The notes beneath the pieces are model-generated. The model was not told the origin of the DNA. It saw only the letters and a program-made list of their open reading frames with translations, and searched no databases. 64,000 nucleotides of DNA from Endomychus coccineus (taxonomy: Eukaryota; Arthropoda; Insecta; Coleoptera; Endomychidae): the NCBI GenBank assembly GCA_958510875.1, contig OY294067.1, positions 28,694,912 through 28,758,911 on the forward strand, written 5' to 3'. Shown here piece by piece: positions 1 through 11,600 of this stretch. Position numbers and translations under genes: made by a program. How positions within the stretch are numbered: position 1 is the first letter of the stretch; every line of letters begins with the position of its first letter.

Positions 1-1006
1 TTTCAGCTTGTCTTCTTTTTTTTATGGTTGGAAACTCTGTACCAGGGCCCTGAAAGGGATAGTTACGCCAATGCCAATATAAATAATATTGTGATAAATA
101 CATAGATTCCACAGATCTTCCATAATAGTTCTTTGCTGGTTGTCCCTTTCTTCTAAGAGTAGTATTGTATTAATTTGAACCAGACAAGTCAAAGGTGAAC
201 GATTCGAATGGTGTATCTGCCAAAATATTTTTGTTTTGCAAATTGGGTGAATATCGAAGCATTTCTCTTCCAACATTGTACTGAACACGTCACGTTCAGA
301 TTCCTCATGAAGTCATCTACAACCAGACATCATAGATATGACGAATGTGCCAAATGTCTGATACTGTGTCAAATAACTGATTGGGATGAAAGGAAAAATG
401 CAATGTGATTATTCTAAACTACAAAGAATCTTTATATAATGAATGGTTATCGAAATTAAAATTTGCCTGAATAAAAAACAAAATATTGAAAACAAAGTCT
501 AAAGCTTGGTATGAATAATATAATGTCCAAATACGCCGAGGACTCCACTGACATGATGCTATTCTTTTAGGGTAGTTTTTCATAATACTTTCGTACAAAT
601 GCAGCTCTCTATTTCTGTGAGGTGTTGGTTCTCTTTTAAGTCTGGAATCGTAGCAGAGGATAGAGATGTCCTTGAAATGACCCCTGAGAAAAGTCATCAA
701 GTAATGGGGTTAATAGCCAAAAAAGACAGTCCATTTTTGTATTATGACAAGTGTTTTTCTGGTTATAAATATAATATATCACAATCATACATATCTGAAA
801 TCAATATTTAAAATTTTTTAAATGACGTCATTCAAGTGATGTCACATTTATATGTTTCTCGTCATAGTTATATAACATAATTAATCTGTGGTATTATGAA
901 AGTAATACATAGTCCAATATTATAATAATACATAGAGTTTTTATTGTGTATTTTCTACTTCCCTCACTAAATATGAGTTTCGAGTCTTTCACGAATCGAT
1001 CTAGAC
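1..1006. other. non-coding, no feature recognised
   Basis: I see no recognisable gene, domain or terminal repeat here. Short open frames exist on both strands but show no conserved motif and no splice structure. It may contain upstream sequence or a 5' exon of the PISD gene, which begins upstream of 5689, but nothing specific supports that. Confidence 0.4.
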
Positions 1007-1905
1007 CAGGGGTCTCCAAATCTTAATCTTCCTAAACTATGTTGTTTACCTAAGATTCATAAACCGGTTAATTCCATGAGACCATTTTAAACATTAATTG
1101 TCCTAGGTATAACATAGCTAAATGGTTGATTGAGGAATTTAGCAACTTTTAAGCCGCACTAAGTTTGTCTGTGAAAAACTCTTTGGAACTAATTGCAAGA
1201 TTGAAAGATTTCAAACTTAAACCTGATGATACTCTCGTTTCATTTGATGTTGTTTCACTGTTTACAAATACCCCAATTCCTGAGTCGATAAACATTTTGA
1301 AGAATTTTCTTTCTAATATTAATATCCCCGACAGAAACTGCACAGAATACGTGATTTAATAAAAATTATTATATACAAACAAGCAGATGTGCAATGGGCA
1401 ATCCACTCTCCTTTTACGGCCAATATTTTTCTAAGAGAATTTGAATTCTCCTTAAAATCAAAATTGAATCAGTTCCCATAAGCCAAATACGTCCCTCCAG
1501 TGTCATCAATCCGGCCCGCAACAACTAATGGCTTATTTTTGTTATGGTTGTTGCGATAAGTTAAATAAAAAGACACAGGATGATAATAACTCGGTTTTAT
1601 TTACTTGCTAGGTAAAGCTTAATGACAAGTATAATACGCAGAAAAATTTAACTTAAACAATAACTGGCAAATAATTGAAATGAATCCCACTAACATTATA
1701 AACATTCTAACATATAAAATACTAAAGAGATTTATGTAATTGTGATTTTCCAGTAACAATAGTTTGTAGTTATGGATCAATTTTACTTGTACAAATTATT
1801 AAAAGAGATTTAAGATGCTCATCGATTAACTTAGATCTGTAAACATTCTTTGTGTACTTCATTTTGGAGAATGTTTTCTCACACAAGTAAGTAGTACCAA
1901 AATAA
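1007..1905 (-). mobile_element. hAT transposon relic (3' end), interrupted
   Basis: The - strand of about 1796-1900 encodes FGTTYLCEKTFSKMKY followed by RSKLIDEHLKSLL, the C-terminal dimerisation segment of hAT transposases. Near 1480-1530 the + strand reads CCAAATACGTCCCTCCAGTG and then a CCGGCCCGC block typical of hAT 3' ends, and 1007-1022 (CAGGGGTCTCCAAA) looks like the outer terminus. The two terminal pieces are separated by the reverse transcriptase fragment at 1023-1480, so the hAT end appears to have been split by a later insertion. No intact transposase remains. Family assignment rests on motif recognition only. Confidence 0.6.
1023..1480 (+). mobile_element. Penelope-like element, reverse transcriptase fragment
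   Basis: Three pieces of a Penelope-like reverse transcriptase read in order: CLPKIHKPVNSMRPF (about 1040-1090), SFDVVSLFTNTPIPESI (about 1240-1290) and AMGNPLSPFTANIFLREFEF (about 1395-1455). The first is the characteristic LPKIHK block, the second the first catalytic Asp region, the third the following RT block. Stops and frame changes separate them, and the YVDD region, GIY-YIG domain and ends are missing. It is a dead fragment. The repeats carrying hammerhead motifs elsewhere in the window could belong to related elements, which is inference. Confidence 0.7.
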
Positions 1906-3296
1906 TAATAATAATAATTTATTTCACAACATATCGTTTCGCTTCCTTCGCCTTCTCTAGGCGGACCGACTCGCGGTTGCGCCGCTAGCCTTTTTATACT
2001 CCAGTGCCATCTAGAAGTGTGTGGAATACATTAGAACTTTCTCGAAAAAACGAGATTATTCGCGAATGTTTAATTGTTACTGCGCTTTCGAAAGTACTAC
2101 TAGCGCTAGTAGTTAGCGATAAAGGGTACTACCACTACCTATTTCCGCATATGACCACCAGGTGTCGTCAAGTGTCACGGTCGTAACAATAAAGTACAGT
2201 TAGTACACAATAGTAATTGTTTCCACTTCATTTCCAATACATTTTCGGTTCCTACAATCTTTTACATTTGACCCGCAAGAGTGTCTGAAACCTATTTTGC
2301 TAACAAAAATGAGGGGAGTCACATGATCAAATGATCGCAGTTTATTGTACATAACAATTTCATATTGGGCAAATGTTCATGAAAATAATTGTTCTATCAA
2401 AACGAAAGTTCAATTGTCATAGTTCAATATCAAAAATAATGTTTTATGCTCCACTAAATATTTGACCTTTCTCGGTGATAAGAAAAATGCGTATTATATA
2501 CTGATCAGGGACAAAAAAATGAACTTTGCTGTTACATTACATTAGTTGCAATGTTTATTATCATAATGTTCTGATAACATTGTCAAATAGGAAAAGAAAT
2601 TATTTCAAAATGATATATTGGACACAACATTCGTCAACAAATGCTGTAGATATTACGACAGTTTTGCCAAACTGGGTTGTGAGGACTGTTTCATAATCAC
2701 TATAATCTTTCTATAGTCATAGATCATTCCTATACAGCAACAATAATAATTGATGCCACAATTTAATCGAAAATCCGGAAATGTCCAAAAAGGTAAAAAG
2801 ATTTCTACCGCAGTTTGATAAATCCATCCTATCAAAAGAATTTCAACTGTTGTTGGAAATCTTAGAAGTTTGGCAGGGTATTTGTTATTTTAAAGATCAA
2901 TACCTACATTTGTTGTTTGAGTACAATTAAAGATACCCATTCCATAGATCTGAGTTATGAGTTCGAGTAGATTGGCATTGATATTGGTAGGAAATAAAAT
3001 CAGGAGAGACCTCACTAGGCAAAAAGTTTCTAAACTTCGTCGTTCGATAGAAAAATGGAGTTTGGCAGGTCTCGAGTTTTACAATGAAGAATTGACCTCG
3101 TCTAGTCTGTCTCTGTGGTGGAATAACAGACGAGATTTCTGATGTTCAAGAATACAAATGTTAAACTGAACTAAATACATCTCAAACCACAAAACAATAG
3201 CCGCCCTGCAAGAATAACTCTTGACAAAGCTGGATCGATGTGGTTAAATGAACAACTGAGGAAAATAAACGTCTTTACCAATATATAAATGTACTA
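1906..3296. other. non-coding; short AAT repeat and GC-richer block
   Basis: A short AAT microsatellite (about 1903-1919) is followed by a GC-richer block (about 1940-2190). I considered a degenerate LTR for that block but could not find paired ends, so no element is called. The rest, to 3296, shows no gene or repeat that I recognise. Confidence 0.4.
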
Positions 3297-3995
3297 TACA
3301 GGGTGTCCTCGAACTGCGTGGCTAAAATGAAACCGAAGATTCTTTGATTCGAAAATAATTTGATGAGCCTTTTTACTTTTGCCTCAAGTGTCTTGCTTAG
3401 CCGGTAGAGGGCTTCAAAGTTGCAAAAATAATTTTGTTTTTTCGGTATAACTTGAGAACGTGATGGAGGACTTTTACAATATTTGGCAGGTGAGTTACTG
3501 TCAATAATAGCCGTTCTTGAGAGTGGAGCATAGAGCCTTAGAGACCATAGAAATGGCTCAAACTTGAGGATGTAACGGGAAAAGTGTCCAGAACTTTTTT
3601 GTGATCGATGTAATTCACTCTATATTTTTTATGTAGATAGCTTATCTAATTTGAAAACTTTTCTTACTCTTAGAAAATTTTGATAAAATCAACGGATTAG
3701 CTTGAAAAAAATAATTTTCGAGTCTCTGCAATTTTGGCTTACTAATTTTACTTGATTAAAATACCTTAGTTGCCTTTGCTTTTCTAATGTCATTTTGGCA
3801 TTTGGAGAATTTATCCTCAAAACTGTCAGTTTTTACTTTGCTTTCCGTAAAAATTTTATAAAATTATGGCTCAAAATTTCACTAACACTGAAATGGTTGA
3901 TATGTTATTGATTTATGGACTTTGTCGTTGCAATGGCCGGAGAAGGGAAAGATATCCGCATCGCAGAATTCCAAATCGGCAAACCTTCGCAATTC
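3297..3995 (+). mobile_element. long-TIR mariner-type element, 5' end only
   Basis: Starting with CAGGGTGTCCTCGAACTGCG directly after a TA, this block matches the left arm of the complete element at 39953-42283 almost base for base. At 3866 it reaches the transposase start (MAQNFTNTEMVDMLLIYGLC) and continues about 40 codons in frame to RIPNRQTFA. This copy keeps the frame through RRRERYPHRRIPN. Homology stops near 3995 and the catalytic part is gone. It gives an independent view of the family's N-terminal helix-turn-helix segment. Confidence 0.8.
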
Positions 3996-4094
3996 ACCAC
4001 TCTTCAACAATTTTGTAAACAAACTCCAAACCATTATCTACCACTATGCCTTAATTTGTACCTCAGATTGATGCCTATATTTAAGGACATTATT

Positions 4095-4240
4095 TTAGAT
4101 TTAGCTTTAGTTAATAACTCCCAGCTTGGAGAATGCCACAGTTTGGTGAAACATTTCGTCAGCATTAATTATAAATTAAATGTTACAATTTTTGGGTAAA
4201 TTTGAGTTTAAATCTACAACTTCCGAAAGTTAAAATGATT
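4095..4240. repeat. half copy of a foldback MITE
   Basis: From CAGCTTGGAGAATGCCACAG through the AAATTTGAGTTTAA segment this matches one arm of the palindromic element at 13229-13490. Only one arm is present. No coding capacity. Confidence 0.6.
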
Positions 4241-4452
4241 TTTCACTACGTAAACCCCAAAACCAAATTCTTATACAAGATAATAGTCAGGATCTTCCAG
4301 TTGTGTCAAGTCATCATTTGTGAAAATATTTCAAAAAGCACTCATAAAAAATAGAACTTAATAAAATATGATTATCATCAATATCATTTTATTTTTAAAT
4401 AGAATAAGCCATTATGTGATGAAAATCCATTCTAAACTTGAATAAAATAACT

Positions 4453-5541
4453 ATTAAAAGTTCGATTTTCACTAGGTTGAAAATTGGAGAAAATTTTGAG
4501 GTTTGCACATTCGGAAATAAAACCGATTTCGAGATACTGTTAGAGCTCTTTAATACGTGTATTTTGATCTATTGTAGATCAATTATGCTTCAGTAGAAGT
4601 CTAGATATTCATGTAAACGTGTTTGGGCCTATTTTGGGCCCAGCGTAAAAAACAAAATGCAATGGAAAGTAGATGACTGTCTCTATCTAAATCCAAAAGT
4701 GTGACCTCCTAGTCATCGTTGAAAAAAATCTAGAGCGAGTCAAAGAAAAAAAAATTATCATGCAAACTATCATTTTTTATTTGGCTAAGAGGTCACGATT
4801 TTGGATTCTTACGATGGGCCCAAAATTGGGCCCGCTACAGGACCAAACACGTTTACTTGAATATGCAGACTTCTACTGAAGCAAAATTGATCTACATTAC
4901 TCAAAATACGCGTAATGGAGAGCTCTAACCGTATCTCGAATTTTCCAACCTCAAAATGTCTCCAATTTCCCGAGGCCAAAATTTTCAAAGTTCCGCCAAA
5001 ATTCGGCATTTATGGCAAAATGTGATTTGATTGTTATTTTAGGTAATATTTGTCAAAATCTACAAAATACATTTCGTTTTGTGTCAAAATATGCATTTTT
5101 CAGCGTGCATTCATAATTTTACGATTTTTAGCGATAAAAAAATTCAGCGAAAAGTAGAATAAAAATGTCAACTTTTTACGCAAACAAAATATTTTTACAA
5201 TCTTTTTTCTATTGAAAAAAAAATATTTTGTAAACCGTAAGAAATCACAAAATGGCCCTTATCTCGGATCCATAACTTTCAAATGACTTCTGCTTTAGCT
5301 CAATCGACGCGTCTTCAAATTATCTATGACTTTGATCGGAGGCATTATTTCAAAATTAATTTAAATAAATGAAAAAAACCTGGCACTCCGGACATTTTTA
5401 AACTATTTATTCCGTTTTTAAAGCATCCAAAAACATAAGATAGCCATATCAAATTTTCAAATCAACTTTTGTGACCGTGCGACTGTGTTAGCGAAACTAT
5501 AGTCTCATTTATTTATTAAACTAGCGAAAATCGAACTTTTA
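4453..5541. repeat. nested foldback element with MITE-type ends
   Basis: The outer ends are TTAAAAGTTCGATTTTCACT at 4453 and its inverted partner ending at 5541, the same terminal repeat seen on the 133-bp MITE at 16670-16802. Inside is a second inverted repeat centred near 4720, with arms of about 170-190 bp (GGGCCC motifs at 4637 and 4816). The stretch 5220-5400 resembles the interior of the foldback at 35717-36740. No transposase-like frame is visible. Confidence 0.6.
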
Positions 5542-5688
5542 ATAGTTCTTTTATTCATTTTATATTTGCTACGATTTGATTTTAATAATTAAGCCAACTT
5601 GCGAAACGATGTTGATGTAGTTTAACATCAAATTAAAATACTTGTTGACTTAGCGATTACACAGATGCCATTAATTTTTATGTTACAG

Positions 5689-8600
5689 GTTTCGGCAGCA
5701 GTTCTCTTTCACAAAGTTCGTTCTCGTTTATCGTAAACCGTTTACAGGAAGTTCAAGTACAGTCCCGAAAGTCTACTATACAAGATACTTTTCATCAGAT
5801 AGCAAAAAGCAAACGGGTATGTCCACAGATCACATTATATATTCTCAGAAGAGATAACAGGGTTAGATTTGATAGCCTGACTACAATTTACTTATATATT
5901 TGGAGTTCGGAGTGTTTTTTAACTTTAATATCTTGTTAGTGCCTGCAACCAGTACATTACGAACGATCATGTTGTTACCTGACATTACCGAATTTTCTAT
6001 TTATTATGCCGAGTTTCTGTTAATACAAAAAGGTCTGCATAGAGTTGATCATTGTATCAAAAAGTAATTATAACATTTTCCTTCTATATAACATAAATTG
6101 TGGTATAATAATTTGGGTTCATTCCGAGAGTTGGGTTCATTCCAAAATTATTGGTGCAATAGTGCGGAATGCGGGAAATATGTGACTATCTACTTGAATT
6201 GTACAAGTGTGCTAGACCTTTTTTTCGAACGCAAAGTGTTTCGCTGAGGTACATTTATGTAAATAGTCATGTGACTAGACAAATCGTAAAAACGGTCACC
6301 AAATTATTATGCGTCTGATTTAAAAATTATGTTTAGTGGAAGTATGTTGAACACACATTCTAAAATGCTGATTGATGAAGTTCAAAATGTTTCATTCGTT
6401 TGGTTTGATTTTGTTTAGGCTGGGCAGAATGGAGAGACGTTTTGACGAAATTTTTACCGCTTGGTTTATGCCTCATTGCTGTCATGCAATGGCGTGCGTT
6501 TCGCCAAAGAAACCAGCATAAACCTGCTACACAATTGGAAATAAACGTTTACTGTATGTTACCACTTCGGACGGTTTCAAGATGCTGGGGCTGGTTGGCA
6601 GGTATGTTATCTTACAATTCTATCATTTTCAAGATCATCAACATTCATAAATCCTTGAATTTAATAAACAATAATATATAGTTACTTCCTTAAAAAACGC
6701 TAAAAAAGTTTGGTTGCAGTTGCAAACATAACATTTCATTTTCAAAAACATGGAATGAGGAATATTCAAATTTTACATCTATGTATAGGAAATATAACTA
6801 ATTACCACTGAAGTGGAAAAGTTTGATGGTTAAGTGTGGCATTTCTCAAAATTGGGGGAAGTACAAACATTGTGGGTATAATTCTGAATAAAGGTTTCTT
6901 CAGCTAATTGGTCATTGAGTAGATTATGTGAAGTGTTTTTGAGGTCTATTATAATGGAGTCAATCTACGGAAAAATAGGACGAGGTTCGTGAAAATTTGA
7001 TAGAGGTTAGCGACCTGGAAAAAATAATAAGATCCTGAAATTTTTATTACCAATATTGGGTGGAACCATGTCTAACCTTTTTTGCCCTTTTTTTAGGTCA
7101 GTTTTGGAGTTTTATTTTTTTTTGACCCCTTAGACTAATGGCTAAGGTATGAAATTGGTACCCTTTTATGTTGATATTTGAGGAACCTTCAGTTTAAATT
7201 TCGTGACATTCCGTTTACCCCACCACCTGGAATATATTTAAATAGGTCGTGGCGGTCACAAGAAGTCGTCCAAATATGGGCTGAAAATATTGAATGGTTT
7301 TGCTTGAAATTCAATTTTGGCCAATTTGGCCCAAATTTTAAAGTTATAACGTATTTCATAGTACAAAAAATGTGACGTTGATGTGGATCACATAAATGGT
7401 TTATAATAACATATACTGTAAATGGCCAAAAAATGAATGAATCGTGAAAAAAAGTTGTAACGGACATATACCACATTAAAGTACATAAAATAACCTTTAA
7501 TTTGACCCTAAGTAGAGTACGCTCCGACTTTTTTGACAAAAGAGGGAGTCACTTTAAAATTTGGGCCAAGTTGGCTTAAGCAAAACCATTCAATATTTTT
7601 AGCCCATATTTGAACCACTTATTGTGACCGCCACGACCTACTTTTTCACCAAATTTCATCCAATTTGGTTGCAATTTGGCTAAAATAGCCCAATTTGAAT
7701 TTTTGCTCCTAAAAACGTATATATATAAATATATTCCAGGAGGGGGATAAACGGAAGGTCACGAAATGGAGACTGAAGGTTCCTCAAATACCAACAATAA
7801 AAGGGTACCAATTTCAAACCTTAGCCGGACGTCTAAGGGGTCCAAAAAAAATTAAAACTCCAAAACTGACCTAAAAAGTGCATAAAACCAGTTTTTTGAA
7901 GGTTAGACATGGTTCCACCCAATTGGTAATAGAAATTTTAGGATCTTATCATTTTTATCATAAGACATCTCTATCAAATCAAATCAAATTTTTACGAACC
8001 TCGTCCTATTTTTCCATAGATTGACTCCACTATTAGTAAATTTAAATCTACCTAAATTTTCAATCAAGTTGTGTTTGTAGAGAATGTCAGAAATTTTATC
8101 AGATATTGTCTACACATTCTACAGGGAAAATAGCATTTTGTCTTATTCAATTCTGGAGTGGTGTATTTGACAAATATTTGCTTCAGAGGTTTTATGATGA
8201 AGTTCATACATTTTTTCAATACAAAGCTTGAAATATTATCATGGCTATGCGATGCACTATTTTTCAGTTTATTTAAAATTCTTGGCTTCCGGGTGGATTC
8301 CGAGACACAATAGCACGAATTGATGCCGACGTTTCGCCAACCATTACAGGTGGCATCTTACGCCAGACTTGAGGCTTGAACTGAAAAAACAGTTTCAGTT
8401 CAAGCCTCAAACCTGCCCTGAAGATGTAACCTGTAATGGTTGGCGAAACGTAGGCATCAAGTCGTGCTATTGTGACCCGGAAGTCAAGATTTCTCAAGAT
8501 GATCTATCCGCGGATGTCTACTATTCAAGAATTGGTGTAATTGTAGAAAATTTGCTTTTATATGTGGCACAGATCATCTAAAAAGATTTCTGCACAAATA

Positions 8601-11600
8601 TTCTAGTTTTGAGAGGGATTGGTTCTTTTTGATAAAGATATAGAATTATTATTTGAAAATCCATTAGAGTGGATGAAAAAAAGATGTGTATCCCTCCTCC
8701 ATAATTCAATTCATAAAGTATTTTTCTTTGTCAAACATTTTGTGACAATTCATCTAAAAAGGTTTCTGCTCAAACATTCTAGTTCGTGAAGATAGTCCAT
8801 ATGACAGAAAACATTGTTCAGGAAGGGGAATAACTTCGTATTATTGATGTTCAATTATTGTCTTCACTCGCTTCTCACATTAATCAAACGATTGAACGGA
8901 GGAATATCATTATCATATACAGGACTTTGTGAATATTCTTGTAGCATATATGAAAAAATGTATCAATATTCGTGAAAAGTTAAACTAAAAGAGTATCGAT
9001 CTCACATGTGAAGGATTTGAGAGGGTGCTTTTTGATAAAGATATAGAATTATTATTTGAAATTCCATTAAAGAGTGGATAAAAAAACCATGTGTATCCCT
9101 CCTCCATAATTTAATTCATAAAGTATTTTTCCTTGTCAAACATGTTTTGAACTTTCTTTTTCTTGGGATGAGATAATTTAAAGGTTATCAGAAACAATCT
9201 ATTTTACTCTGATGAAAATTGCGTTTTTGAAGATATCGTTATCTAGTTTAGCATACGTATCCATATTTTAGAGGGAGGTTTTTCCATTGTAAAACCTCTG
9301 TAATATTTTTTTTCACAAATGAAAGGTATCACTAACTAAATATACATCAAGAGATAATGACCAAGAGAACTGACTTAATGATTCAAATTGTTTACGAATT
9401 ACACGAATACATTCAGCTGTAAACAATCTTTATTCCCAATCATTAAGCTAATGTATTATTCAGTGTAGGGTTCATTTGTATTATAATGGATTTACAATCA
9501 GTAAAGACCAGTTCAATCTTGAAATACTTCTTCCACCATCGCCAAACGCAACATTAATCACTTTATTCCGTCCTCAAATTTATTGAGTTGTTCTGAAAGA
9601 AGAAAACTGTTTCAAATTCAGTTCTCTCTAAACCTACTGAATTAGTTTTGATATTATCCGAAAGATCACTCTCCTAGTATGCATATGACATGAGGCAAAA
9701 CTTCCTATTCAGCACTAATGTCAAAGAATAGGTAATGTATAAGAAGCAAAACTCAAAATTTGAAACCAATTTTAATCTGAGGTAAAAGATACTCTGTTAC
9801 TTTCGAGTGGCTATGCTCTTGATGAGCTATTGTATTACGCGAGAGCCATTAAGGTAGGTTAGTTGTCTGCTAAACCACTGAGTTAGTTGATTCTGAACTT
9901 CGGTTCTGTTTTTATTGCACATCAAGTTTCAAGGCCACTCGAAGGTACCTATTCTTTTCCTATGTCCAAGATGAGTGATGAGTCAAAATGTGAAAACGGC
10001 ATTACCGTTACTTACTATAGGTATAACCAATCGCGTGTACCGAGCATGGATCTCGTGGAATAGCGTTTCATTTTTGAGTTTTCAAAAACCCTAACCCTAA
10101 TAGAAACATATTGATTAATTAGACAATCAAGAAGTTATTGTTGTGTCTTGATATTCGAAACTTCATATAATACAAAATACTGTTTACTATTTTGTAATGT
10201 ATGTTTGAAGGAGTCACGGTCTTACCGAGACTAGTGGCATTCAATGAATTAAATTAGTGAAAATCAAACTTTTAATGGTTATTTTCTGTAAATCTTCAAT
10301 TACAAATTTTACGCTTCGTCATATTTCCAATGATCATTTGATTATTCAAAGCGATCACCGATATTTATCATTTATGCAAATCACTACGGACAAACAAGGA
10401 CGTCTATGCCTATAACCTCCAAACCTTCAAGAAAAATACTCCTCCCCCAACATTCCACCGCTAGCTCACACGATGTTCTTCGAACATTATAGGTTTCCCT
10501 CTCTTTTAGTCAAAGTATTAAAAAAAAAAGTTCTGCTGATCTCATAAAGAACCACCTTGTAATCTACGAATATAAATGTTAATTTTATGATATATCCTCC
10601 AGAACTAGAAAGGATATTGACCTTTTTTCTTGATTAGAAGAAAAAATAAGAGCGGTATTGATCAGAAATTTCAAATATTCAAGCATACTGCAACACTAAC
10701 AATTTTTCATCTATCATCTGCATATATTTTCTCAATGTACGTCATAATTATATAGGGTGATTCTTTGTGTTTGCCAATTAGACGGTTTAGATAAATTATA
10801 TGTAATTAAAATTAGTTGTTTTTACGGTAAGGCATTTTCGGATATGCCTAGTTGATCTGAAATATTTACAGAATCCACTCTCTTTCGGTTATACACATTC
10901 TTATTTTAAATAGAACACTGTACATCATGAAATATTTGTGATATGTATCTCACATAAGACAATTCACACATAACTTCCTTTCAAAAAAGTGTTTTATATG
11001 CCTACCAAGTTATACAACCATCTGCCCAATACGATAAAACAAATTTAGCAAATAAAATTATTTAAATCCAGAGTAAGAATTTTTTTTGCAAACCAAAGGT
11101 TATTATAACGTTAATGAATTTCCTGCTATGTGATAAACTCTAGTCATTCTTTAATATTTACTATTTCCAGTATCTGTGTCTGGATTGTGTATGTATTTGT
11201 AAAAATAATAATTATAACTATATTATATTACAAAATCGATTTATACTTTAGTTATTATTATGTTACATGTTTCATCTCATGTATATGGGCGTACGAAATA
11301 AAGTTATTGTATTGTATATTTCGATAAAGTTATCCTCATATGGCAAGCGTTATCACGAAAGAGCTTTTAAAGTACGGATTATGGATTTGTATTATGTTTG
11401 CTGTAAAGTACCATGGGAAATACAATATTTGAGTACTCATTCTTTACGCAATTCGAGACACTACTTTCAAGCTGAGATGCAAATGCAAATCCATAATCAG
11501 TACTTTGAAAACTTAATATTTCAAGAACGGGTCAATAAAGGTATAGGAATGGTTATTGAAACTTCATGAACAGTAAAACATCTATTTAACTTTATTAAAA

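Noticed and set aside
1940..2290. Possible solo LTR
   Set aside because: No matching second copy, no clear TG...CA ends and no duplication were visible.
5600..5688. PISD start codon directly upstream of the first visible exon
   Set aside because: Reading back in frame meets TAA before any ATG, and an acceptor TTACAG fits at 5688.
10085..10102. Telomere-like CCCTAACCCTAA
   Set aside because: Two units only, and the insect telomere unit is usually TTAGG; chance is enough.
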